From: Stephanodiscus triporus
Lineage: Eukaryota; Bacillariophyta; Thalassiosirophyceae; Thalassiosirales; Thalassiosiraceae
DNA length: 13,141 nt
Direction of reading: 5' to 3'
Assembly: GCA_036939755.1 (NCBI GenBank)
Contig: JALLAZ010000642.1
Coordinates: 1-13,141 of the forward strand
The position numbers and the translations under genes are program-made. This document shows positions 1 through 8,553 of the stretch, in pieces (the first letter of the stretch is position 1; each line of letters opens with the position of its first letter). The notes beneath the pieces were generated by a model, which saw only the letters and a list, made by a program, of their open reading frames with translations, made no database searches and was not told the DNA's origin.

Positions 1-80
1 GTGAATTATGACTCGTGTGTATATTTAGACAGCTGTTTAGAGAAGGGTGTGTCATGTTACACATTAGTTATGTTTGGGCG

Positions 81-159
81 TGTATATTTTACCCGGTCAC
101 ATTAAGGACGTGTACAGTTGAAGCAAAATCTAACCCGAAACTTGTACATTTTACCCGGT
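81..159. repeat. Two copies of a 17-nt motif spaced 62 nt apart
   Basis: TGTATATTTTACCCGGT at 81-97 recurs as TGTACATTTTACCCGGT at 143-159 (16 of 17 identical). A weaker third start, TGTATATTTA, sits at 18-27, 63 nt before the first copy. The near-constant spacing suggests a degenerate tandem repeat with a unit of about 62 nt, or the edge of a dispersed repeat, but similarity between the motifs is low. Confidence 0.45.
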
Positions 160-589
160 GCTAAGTCGGCGCAGGATTCGGACGGCAAAAAAACACTACT
201 CAGTAGTTTGGGTGGCCTAACCTTCATACTTGTAGATTTTTCCTCATTTCCCTTAAAATCATTTTAACCTTACTGCCGTAAGTGAATTTTCACAAAGAGC
301 GTTGTGTCTCTAGCAAGTAACAGGTTGACGACCAACATAATAATGCAGCGGGATATGATAGTTACCTAAATATCGAACTCTTGCGTCTGTGGTGAGCTCT
401 GTGCATCTTCATTGATTTTTGAATGTCGTCGTGCTCTCTATCATAATATTTGACGAAGTCTAGGATCTCTAGCTCATCCGTACCATTCTCACCAAAATGC
501 GGCAAATTTTGCCACCTCAGATTGGATGCGCCCCGAAGTCTTTGGAGGGAAGGAGAGGAAACGATTGGTAGATGTTTGAGAAAAAAATC
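160..589. other. Intergenic stretch and probable 3' UTR of the MLO-like gene
   Basis: No convincing coding region is visible on either strand. The stretch lies directly downstream of the stop codon of the minus-strand MLO-like gene, so its right part is probably the 3' UTR of that gene. A 13-nt palindrome, ACTACTCAGTAGT, occurs at 195-207. I found no RNA gene here and no clear polyadenylation hexamer. Confidence 0.4.
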
Positions 590-3500
590 CTAGATATCTA
601 AAAAGGCATTACAGACATACCTTGCAATGGTGCGGCACCATAACTTTGCCTCTGCGCCGACATCAGCAACAGTTAAGCCAATGTCATCGTTGTTATTTGA
701 AGCCTTGCTTGTGTGCTCCCTTTCTTTCAGGTCCACAAAGAAGCGCAAGAACAAAGTGCTGTATTTGAAATGAATCTTTAACCTGTCTTCGGGAACGTGG
801 CTCCATCGCCTGTTCATGGCAACGACTTCGTAATCTTCAAACTGACTTTTGCCACCCTGCCAGTATTCCAGAAGGTTATTGTTGTGAGTCGCTTCAACAT
901 CGTCAGTCTCTATCTCCTCTTGGGGGATGGGAGCTCGATGCTCAATATCCATGAAGTCAATCTCATCAAGGTTGAACTGGCTGACAATTTTCCTTCCTTT
1001 GGCAACTTCAGATAAATACAACCCTTTGCATCCATCAGTAGAACTAAATATTGTATCTTGCGAAACCAAGCCAAGGTCATCAGTCGCATCGACGACATCG
1101 AAGAGGACCAGCTCATGGCTTGTGAGGACTACATCCACGACATTCCAATCATCCATAAATGGGAGCAAGCGGCGTTGGCACCGGCGCATACGACGGATGA
1201 GACGTGCCTTTGGATATTCAAACAAAACTCCAGAATCATTCACGTTTACTGTTGATGTGGTCAATGAGTCATTCGGCCCTCGACTCGAAGTTATTGGGAT
1301 ATTCTCTTTACCACGGTGCTGATATGCTTCATTATCTGAAACCTCGTTTTTGACGTCTGGGCTTCGAACGTCTTCAGTACTACATTTCACCGACTCCTTG
1401 CCATCATCACTACCATTAGAATCGCAGTAAATACCAAGCATGCACTGCAACAACTCGCCAGAGAACAATCCACAAGATTTTGCAGTTTCGCTATGCACGC
1501 CGATCGCAGTCAGCCATAAACCACGGACCTTGTCTGTAGGATCAGACCCATGCTGTTCCACTTCTGTTTCCTCGCCAGAGGGCAAGACTCCTCCGCGAAT
1601 AGATCTATCTCCGGAGATTTTTGCAATGCACCATGCCACAAAAAAACGGAATTGAGTCAACCAAATGAGAGCAGTGAAAGGCTCGATTTTGCCGAATCCT
1701 CCGTAAGTGCGTTGGCCAAATTTGGGGCAGCACTCGACATGTGCATCTTCAAGTTCATCGTGTTCTTCCGACGTATCTGTAGCCAGTAGCCTCAAGACAG
1801 TAATGTTGTCGTCTGGACAGCATCTCTTCGTTTCCGCGACCAAAAGAAGTAAGAGGCACATCAAATTGATCGCGATGCCGAATGCCGCAGCAGAACAGTG
1901 AATAAACGATCCTGCCCTTCCTTTCTTCGTCAAAAATACTGCAAGAATCAATAACATCTCTGCCATCATGACGCAGTATAGGGATACCTCCAACCAGAAG
2001 GAAAAAGGCATCACATTATCCCATACATTTTTTCCATGGTCTCCATAATAATTGAAGGCCTGAACTCTTCTGATAATCAGCAAGTCCAAGTGTGAAATCA
2101 GAAGTAAGGATCGTTCTCTCACAAACGACGAGAATTAAGAAAAAATGCAAATGGAATGCTTACGTTCTAAGGAATATAATTGGAATGAAACATGATGAGT
2201 CCGATTCAATTGTGATATTCGTTTCTATAGAATGCCACAACAAAAGAAACACACAACTTACGCTACCGAAAAGAAGCATGGTAACGGTCCAATAAATGCT
2301 GACATGATGCGGTACCGAGAACTCTGGAAGAATGATGCGAGATTGATACTTTGCACAAAGGCTTGTATCTTACCTTCCCGTGCAACAGTGTTCTTTAACA
2401 TAGCTTCAGGCACATCATCAATATCGGTATCATCGCCATCAACACTTGTGGTAGTATCAATGCATTCTTCTTTTGCGTCGAAGTTCTGACCTGATGAGAA
2501 GGTAAGTCTGCTTATGAAATTCACTGATTTTTTATCTCCTGATTCGTAGTTGTGCTGATCTTTGTTAGGATCAATGTTTCTCGTCGCTAAATCATCCGTG
2601 AATGCCCTGGTCACAGCAACTGAACTCCTGTTGCTGGCTACCCCAGCCCTCATCAGTGCCACCCCATCAGAAACAGACCTCTTTCTCTGGTGTCGATTTG
2701 ATTTGACTTTTCGTTTGAAGGCTGGAATCTCGGGCAGATCCTGGAACGAAGAAAATGGGGTTATACTATCAGAGGCAATTTACAACAACAGAAATCAAAC
2801 TCGTGACAAGCAACGCACCGTTGCCGACATTTTAGTCAGCTCCAACAGAGTCACGAGTCTTGCGGGCTCCCTCTCGCTATCAGGGTCAAAAGATAGCATC
2901 TTCGGCTTGTTGGACATAGACAACCGCATGGAGGGAACTCCTTCAGACGATGTCTTCATAATACGGCGTCTCTGCTTACGTTCACGCTTCTCCAACGACA
3001 AATCTGAAAGTTCATCGCATAATTTCTGGCTCTCAAAATGCCCATTGACAACATCTGGCGCATTCAGACTTTGCATGCTTGGCGCCGCTGGAGATTTCAT
3101 GCTATCCTCTTTGGAGAGTATTATTGGCTTTTCGGCAAGAACGTCCAAATGAGAAGTGTACGCCTCTCGCATGAGTGCCACACTATCTGATATTGATGTT
3201 CTAAAACAACGCCTCTGTTGCTTCGATTGCAATGATAAAGTTTCACGCAGATGTGTTTCATCTTCCTCCATGTTTTGCATTGAAAGAGCAGTGGCAGTTG
3301 ACTGTTTTGTACTGCCACTTGGAGAATTAGAACCAGAACGGAACAAATCCATATGGCTAATGTCTGTCTTCATGGAGAGAACGCCATCTGACAGCGATTT
3401 TTCCCGAATAAGTCCACTTTTCCTTAGTCCTGAGCCCATAGGGACGAATAAGCCCGAGAATAGTGTGCCGGCGTTTAGTATTTGAACTTTCTCCGCGGAG

Positions 3501-5740
3501 TAAGTTTTCTGAATGGGAGTTAGACAAAGCATGGGGCTTACGTGGGGAAAGAAACTCAGCGCCGAATGTAGAATTAGACTCGCCTTCATTGCCTGAGCAG
3601 CCTTCGCGGCAGCCTTGGCATTTTTTGCCTCGAGTTCTCTTTTTCGCCGTGAAATCTTCTCCTCGGCCTTCTTCTCTTCTTCGAGTGATTTCATTTTTCT
3701 TATCTCGTCATCCAGCCTCAGTCTGGCTAATGTTTCATGAAGCCTTGCGTGCGTGGTAGTAAAGAGGGGGTGTCAATGAAACGAAGAAAAATGACGCAGT
3801 TCGACTTTGCATGTCACATACCTCTCTTGATTAACGAGCTGGCCCATGCTCGTGCATAAAGTATACCTTATGGAAAGGGCGAAAAATGAGTATAACGTGA
3901 GAAGGTAATTTCAAACGCTAATAATCAGGTCGCCGGTCGCCATGCCATCCACCTACCAAGGAATAACTTCCATCATAAGGAGAATAAAAATCAGATACGA
4001 CAATAAGAAACCCGCAAAGAAAGCATTCCACGTCACAGTCAAAGTATAGTGCGTAATGATACGTTTGTGAAAAGTAAAAAATGTAGAAAATCCTGAATTT
4101 TTGTGAGACGGAAGTTCAGATCTAGATCAAGTCGCCAGTCGCAATCCACCTACCAAATGCGAAGACAAACTGCAACAAGATGTCAAATAAGTATTTCAAT
4201 ATCGAGAAATCCTGAAGGACATGCTTGACAACTTCCTCACCTGCATGTACTGGATAATCACAATAACGAGATGCGGACTGCGACCCCAAAACAAATCAAG
4301 CTGATCGATGGGATCGGTAGAAGATGAACTCAAAACGCTGAAGCCTCTCCATGCTTAAATTTAACGTGAGTGAATGCTGGTCATTTAGTTCGTCAATGCA
4401 CAAATAATGACTCACTTCTGGCGACATCTTCTTCAGAATCAGCAACAGTCAGCTTCATGTGCAGTATCTTGGAGAAAATAGACTTCATTTGAAAATACAG
4501 AACGAATGCAAGCACTATAAAGCACAACATCATTGAAATACAAGTGTATGCCAAATAACGCTCCACTTCCACGTCATCCTCCGACCTATCAACCTCAAGC
4601 ATTCCCCCGCCAAAGTGAATCAAATTGGCAGTAGCCATGACGCTTATCCATGCACCAGGTGAAATGTGTACAAAATCAAGCAAAACACTCGTCAAAGACC
4701 GTTTGAGGTAGTGTGATACTTTGAATCTGGGTGGTAGGTTATTGCTGTCAATCAAATGCGCTCGTAATTCATGGAAGCGTATGGACACCAACAGCTGATT
4801 CTTCCGTCTGGTTAAATGCGGATGTTGTATTTTGAATGTCAAATCATGCACTGCCCTTTGGAAGGAATACCAGCAAGATGATTGTTTTTCGTTGACGTTA
4901 TCGGAGAGACGTAGTGTTATCTTTTCGAGCCGATCGAATTCTTTACGGATGGCAACGTAATGGCCGATGTCAATTTCTTCCGTTTGTACCCATGACTTGT
5001 CCGTTCTGTGGCCAGCTATCAACGAACGGGACGAGGCATATTTGTCCGATGAGTGCAAAGCACTATGACGGAGAAAATCTCCTTGATTATCTTACCTAGG
5101 AGCCGAATTAAGCAACTTTGGATGGCATTGAATAGAGCAGCTAGATCACAACGAGAGTGGCAAAGATGACATAGGATTAGGTCGTTGGTCAGCAATGACA
5201 AAGCAGGGGGATGGGATACGCACTATAAAATAACATGAAATGAAAGTCTATGAATAGATCTGAGGGACAGGGAGGGGTAGATATTTGATTAGGCCCAAGC
5301 GAGAACTTCAGATAAGAAGTAAGAAGAAGAAGAAAAAGATGTGTCATTCACAAAGAGCGAGTTATCACCTTCCACTTCAGAGCTATAATCCAAATAATAT
5401 TTGTGCAAAAGATAAAGGAAAAACTCAACGACTCCTAAAGTCGTTATCTCGCGATAAATCAAGTCCACCACAGCTTGAAAGAATTGGTGCCCACTAACGG
5501 CCACGTCGAGCTTTCAGGTGGAATGCAAGTATGGTGTTGTATTTAGCTGAAACATTACATAGATAACGACAAATGGCCAGAATGGAGTGAAAGAGTTTCA
5601 ACCAAACCTACCTGACGCCGCATCGTCTCAAACAATATGACAAGTTCCAAAGTGATAATGGCGACGGCTAAGACCGAAACTCCCCCCGACTCAGAGTCGG
5701 GTGCGGATGATGCGAGGAGACGTTGGATAGACGACGACAT
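590..5740 (-). CDS. MLO-family seven-helix membrane protein with a long four-helix C-terminal extension (13 exons)
   Basis: Exons, 5' to 3' on the minus strand: 5740-5612, 5510-5369, 5259-5224, 5140-5096, 5015-4416, 4353-4241, 4169-4154, 4092-3957, 3866-3822, 3743-2819, 2740-2374, 2323-2164, 2069-590. Every junction is GT-AG and all phases agree, giving 1,397 residues. The last acceptor could instead be at 2118-2119, giving 1,413. The start is the first ATG after an in-frame stop at 5770-5768. Residues 1-421 match the MLO plan: helices near 21-37, 64-79, 92-117, 229-255, 271-292, 346-368 and 380-402. Family-like motifs are RFHELR (197-202), FVHISPGAW (232-240), LFW (338-340) before the sixth helix, and CTSMGQLV after the seventh. 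A charged Lys/Glu/Ala-rich helix (422-475) lies where plant MLOs bind calmodulin. A Ser-rich linker follows to about 850, then helices near 858-882, 928-950, 962-984 and 1036-1056, Cys-rich loops, and a globular domain (about 1197-1387) that could be PH-like. Plant MLOs are about 500-600 residues and act in membrane calcium signalling; this protein is more than twice as long. Gene model fairly sure, MLO family likely, C-terminal function unknown. Confidence 0.82.
3926..4153 (-). repeat. Two neighbouring introns with related 5' halves
   Basis: The intron at 4153-4093 and the intron at 3956-3867 both begin GTAGGTGGAT, followed, after a 5-nt indel, by GACTGGCGACTTGAT in one and GACCGGCGACCTGAT in the other. 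Both also carry a TCTCAC tract further in. The similarity starts at the splice site, so it is not explained by a shared protein motif. The two introns flank exon 8 of the MLO-like gene. Confidence 0.7.
4154..4169 (-). other. 16-nt microexon of the MLO-like gene
   Basis: The microexon encodes Phe-Val-Phe-Ala-Phe plus the first base of a Gly codon. It lies between an acceptor ending TTGTTGCAG and a donor GTAGGT. It is needed in phase 0 in and phase 1 out to join the sixth MLO helix across exons 6 and 8, where MLO proteins carry an aromatic FQxAF-like segment. Flanking introns are 71 and 61 nt. Confidence 0.75.
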
Positions 5741-6145
5741 GATGAGCCGTCGTTTCTTGAGTGCTTGCTATCGTTCTGTGTATTCTCGTACTGATGACAA
5801 GTGTAGTTGTTGTGGTGGTGGTTCGTGTAGTCTTGAGGATTTCGTAGATGTGTTGGGTTCCATGCGGGTGGTTGTCTTGAGGATCGCGTTGCCTGACTCT
5901 TGCAGCCCACAGAACAGCAGTCCACAGCGGTCGGTGAGAGTGCTGCGAGACACGATCTGTTTGTGGGGGAAGGCAGAGGGGTGGGTTCTGTGCGGGTGAG
6001 GGACGTGAGGGAGGAGGAGTTGTTTTGGGGTTGCGGAGGAGAATGGAGAGAGAGGTACCTACCTACGTTACTTACATGCGGTAAATACTCTACTCTACAT
6101 ACCTACGTATCGCGCTTGTCACATGGTACTTGAACTTGATTGACC
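5741..6145. promoter_or_regulatory. Divergent intergenic region between the MLO-like and MATE genes
   Basis: About 405 bp separate the two start codons, so this region must hold both 5' UTRs and both promoters, or a shared bidirectional promoter. It is GT-rich on the plus strand around 5800-5880. Near the MATE start are repeated CCTACGT-type motifs (CTACCTACGTTACTTAC near 6058 and CATACCTACGTATCG near 6099). I see no TATA box that I would call. Plus-strand open frames here overlap exon 1 in antisense and look fortuitous. Confidence 0.45.
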
Positions 6146-8002
6146 ATGGCGAAGCCGTTAGGGACAGAAATGGCATTGTTCTTCCTCGCGAGGCCAGCAT
6201 GCTGCATCGCATGGAGCTTAACTCCTCCTCGTCATACTCCCTCGTCGACTTTCAACGACATCTTTACACCGGTATTGAAATTTCCCACCATGGAGATGAC
6301 CACCACCCTCCTGCCACTTCCGTTATCCGCGCATCATTCTCGCGGTCGTGTCATGGCCTTGAAAATGTCCAAGGAGGGATATGACGCGTGTGGCGAATCA
6401 TCATCTCCTGTATTTGATGTTGGAGACGATGATGGTGCAGTCGATTGTTCATCGTCGTCTTCTTCTTCAATCATCAGTAACAGCAGCAGCGACAACACAT
6501 CATTATCGAAAAAAATTCTCAATCTGGCCATACCCGCCCTAATCTCACTATCCATCGATCCCTTAATGACGATTGCCGACACCGCGTTTGTCGGACGCTA
6601 CTCTTCTCCCAACGATCCATTCCCGCTGGCAGGATTGGGAAGCGCGGCGAGTTTGCTTGTCTTCTCGTTCTACGTGTTTAATTTCCTTGCGACTTCCACG
6701 GCACCCCTTGTGGCGAGTAAACGCGCGGCCGGGGATGAACTTGGTGCAAGTCTGGTGGGTGGACAGGCATTATCGCTAGCAATTGTATTGGGATCGTCTC
6801 TTTCGTTGATCCTGCTCGTCTATCGCGTTCCGTTGTTGCACGTCATGGGGACGACGGTCACAGGGCCTCAGGCGGATGAATACGCGGAGCAATTCTTGGT
6901 GGCGCGTGCACTGGCGGCACCGGCAGTGTTGCTATGCTCGGCATCCAACGGCGTGATGCGGGGATATCTCGATACCAGGACGCCTACGTTGATATTGCTC
7001 GGGAGCAACTTGGTCAATTTGGCGTTGGATGTAATTTTAGTGGCAAACTTGGGAATGGGACCACGCGGTGCCGGCATCGCGACTACTGTCGCTGAGTGGA
7101 TTGCGGCATTATGCTTCTTGGCAGTGCTAAGTGGGAAATTGCCTACTGCATCGGGTGGCGGTGATGGGAAAAAGAGCATTGTTCGTCGTTCTGATGCACT
7201 CGACAACCAACGGGACAAAGATGGCGGCGAGGTTTTGCTGACCGTAACCCCACTATTGGATTTACCCGCATGGGAGGATGTACGTCCGCTGGTCGTAGCA
7301 TCCTCAGCCATGTTCCTACGATCGATTGTGCTGCAGGTGGCAATGTCTTCGGCGGCTGCAATGGCTGCTCGCTCAACGCCGACAGATGGGATGTCTGCCG
7401 TATCTTTGGGTGCGTCTGCGAGTGTTGCGGCTCATCAAGTGGCCTTACAATTATGGCTATTATGTTCGTTTCTATGCGACGCATTGGCCACTGCAAGTCA
7501 AGCATTGGTAGCGGATGGGAAGGGAAGGAATGATGTTGATGCAGTTAGGGTTATTAGCCAAACTATATTTAAGTGGGGATTGGCACTCGGTCTAACGCTG
7601 TCGGCATGTTTATGGGTTGGTACCGCATCTGGATTCCTAATTGACTTTTTTACCTCCGATGATGTCACCCGAATAGAACTGGGCAAGCTTCTGACGATTG
7701 TAATACTTGCGCAGCCGCTAAACTCGTTCGTGTTTGCAGCTGATGGAGTACTACAGGGCGCAGGAGCATTCACTTATCAAGCCATGTCCATGGCATTGAG
7801 TGTCATTTCCGCGTTTGCCATGTTTGCTGTTTTGGAGTATTCTTCGTTTGGGCGCGAAATATTAAATGGGAGTGATAGCGACACTCTCGTCAATGTTTGG
7901 TATGCGTTAATCACATTACAAGCTCTGAGAGGGATAACATCGCTAGTGAAAGTTGTGGAAAAGACGGGGCCTATTAATTTATTGGGCAAGAAGGCGCCAT
8001 AA
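6146..8002 (+). CDS. MATE-family (DinF/EDS5-like) multidrug and toxin extrusion transporter
   Basis: A single exon encodes 618 residues. The start is the first ATG after an in-frame TGA at 6137-6139, in good context (ACCATGG). The transporter core, about residues 122-606, has around twelve hydrophobic segments in two halves. Typical MATE features are IPALISLSIDPLMTIADTAFVG in the first helix region, the signature GVMRGYLDTRTP (residues 269-280) and AAHQVALQLW (429-438). A charged loop of about 45 residues (332-378) separates the halves. MATE proteins export organic cations or acids using a proton or sodium gradient; the substrate here cannot be read from sequence. The first 120 residues exceed what bacterial relatives have. 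They hold a hydrophobic stretch (residues 9-26, with CCIAWS at its end), basic and Ser/Thr-rich sequence, then an acidic and poly-Ser segment. This could be a signal or plastid-targeting extension, as in plastid EDS5-type relatives, but that is inferred. The gene is divergent from the MLO-like gene. Confidence 0.9.
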   Translation: MAKPLGTEMALFFLARPACCIAWSLTPPRHTPSSTFNDIFTPVLKFPTMEMTTTLLPLPLSAHHSRGRVMALKMSKEGYDACGESSSPVFDVGDDDGAVDCSSSSSSSIISNSSSDNTSLSKKILNLAIPALISLSIDPLMTIADTAFVGRYSSPNDPFPLAGLGSAASLLVFSFYVFNFLATSTAPLVASKRAAGDELGASLVGGQALSLAIVLGSSLSLILLVYRVPLLHVMGTTVTGPQADEYAEQFLVARALAAPAVLLCSASNGVMRGYLDTRTPTLILLGSNLVNLALDVILVANLGMGPRGAGIATTVAEWIAALCFLAVLSGKLPTASGGGDGKKSIVRRSDALDNQRDKDGGEVLLTVTPLLDLPAWEDVRPLVVASSAMFLRSIVLQVAMSSAAAMAARSTPTDGMSAVSLGASASVAAHQVALQLWLLCSFLCDALATASQALVADGKGRNDVDAVRVISQTIFKWGLALGLTLSACLWVGTASGFLIDFFTSDDVTRIELGKLLTIVILAQPLNSFVFAADGVLQGAGAFTYQAMSMALSVISAFAMFAVLEYSSFGREILNGSDSDTLVNVWYALITLQALRGITSLVKVVEKTGPINLLGKKAP

Positions 8003-8553
8003 TAGTTAATGGCTGCCGATTTCAAAATGATATTGATGGCGATTGAACTTTTCACGAAATGTCACATGATGGAATTTGGCTCGAAGTAGAAGATAGAGCT
8101 TGCATGAAATATTTGTTTTAATGAATAGTACTTATCTATTTAATACCGAGTGAGGAAATGAGCAAAAAACAAGATTTTCGATGGAATAGTGGCCAATCTC
8201 CAATAACCCTGCCTATCCGAACTGATGAAGTAAAGGCGGCATAACGGGTGACGTACGGACGAGGACGATGAGATAATCTGACGTGAGGTCAACCAATGAC
8301 GCACGAACGTGTCATGTGAACCAGGTTGAACTACCTGGCTTTGGTTGACCTCTGGAAGCGCATCCAACAGATGCACTAAAGATGCACTCACAATCGTGAG
8401 ATTATGAGAGCATCAGAATTGGCTGAATCAAAAGAGCGTCGAAGCGAGCGTTGGTTGTGAAAAGCGCACACATACTCCCGCCGCGACGATGCAGACGGTT
8501 CCATAAAATTTTGTTGTTCTCTCTTCCTGCTTTTGTCTCTTTCTTCTCCTCAG
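8003..8553. other. Intergenic region between the MATE gene and the retroelement
   Basis: No supported gene is present. The left part is the probable 3' UTR of the MATE gene. The middle holds the inverted-repeat structure annotated separately. To its right are a direct repeat of AGATGCACT (8369-8377 and 8380-8388) and a small hairpin, CTCAC-AATC-GTGAG (8387-8400). Positions 8508-8553 form a pyrimidine-rich tract ending CTCAG right before the first ATG of the gag-like ORF. That resembles a splice acceptor, so the element or a chimeric transcript may use an upstream leader exon. Confidence 0.45.
8285..8352. repeat. Nested inverted repeat able to form a three-way junction
   Basis: The outer arms GAGGTCAACCAA (8285-8296) and TTGGTTGACCTC (8341-8352) are perfect 12-bp complements. 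They enclose two further hairpins. One is TGACGC/GTGTCA (8297-8302 with 8309-8314, one G-T pair) with a 6-nt loop. The other is CCAGGT/ACCTGG (8321-8326 with 8333-8338), perfect, with a 6-nt loop. The whole folds into a compact cloverleaf on either strand. It lacks a recognisable T-loop and acceptor end, so I do not call it a tRNA. Confidence 0.65.

Noticed and set aside
2225..2261. 37-nt intron starting at the GTAAGT donor at 2261
   Set aside because: Too short, and reading through gives a coherent membrane helix plus an N-glycosylation-type loop; the donor at 2163 fits better.
3508..3540. 33-nt mini-intron (GTAAGC to CAG) within exon 10 of the MLO-like gene
   Set aside because: It is a multiple of three with no stop and shorter than any other intron here, so it is read as exon; cDNA could change this.
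5141..5223. Apparent stop codons and frameshift near the third MLO helix, suggesting a pseudogene
   Set aside because: Splitting this stretch into two small exons (5259-5224 and 5140-5096) with an 83-nt intron restores a continuous, in-phase helix, so the gene looks intact.
5637..5999. Plus-strand open frame of 120 codons
   Set aside because: It is antisense to exon 1 of the MLO-like gene and runs into the divergent promoter; its composition is low-complexity and no motif is recognisable.
7143..7505. Minus-strand open frame opposite the MATE gene
   Set aside because: The plus-strand MATE coding sequence is strongly supported over the same bases.
8285..8352. tRNA, because of the cloverleaf-like fold
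   Set aside because: Only two internal hairpins, no T-loop consensus, no anticodon-arm geometry.
8140..8391. Minus-strand open frame in the MATE-retroelement gap
   Set aside because: No recognisable domain, overlaps the inverted-repeat structure, and has no supporting start context.
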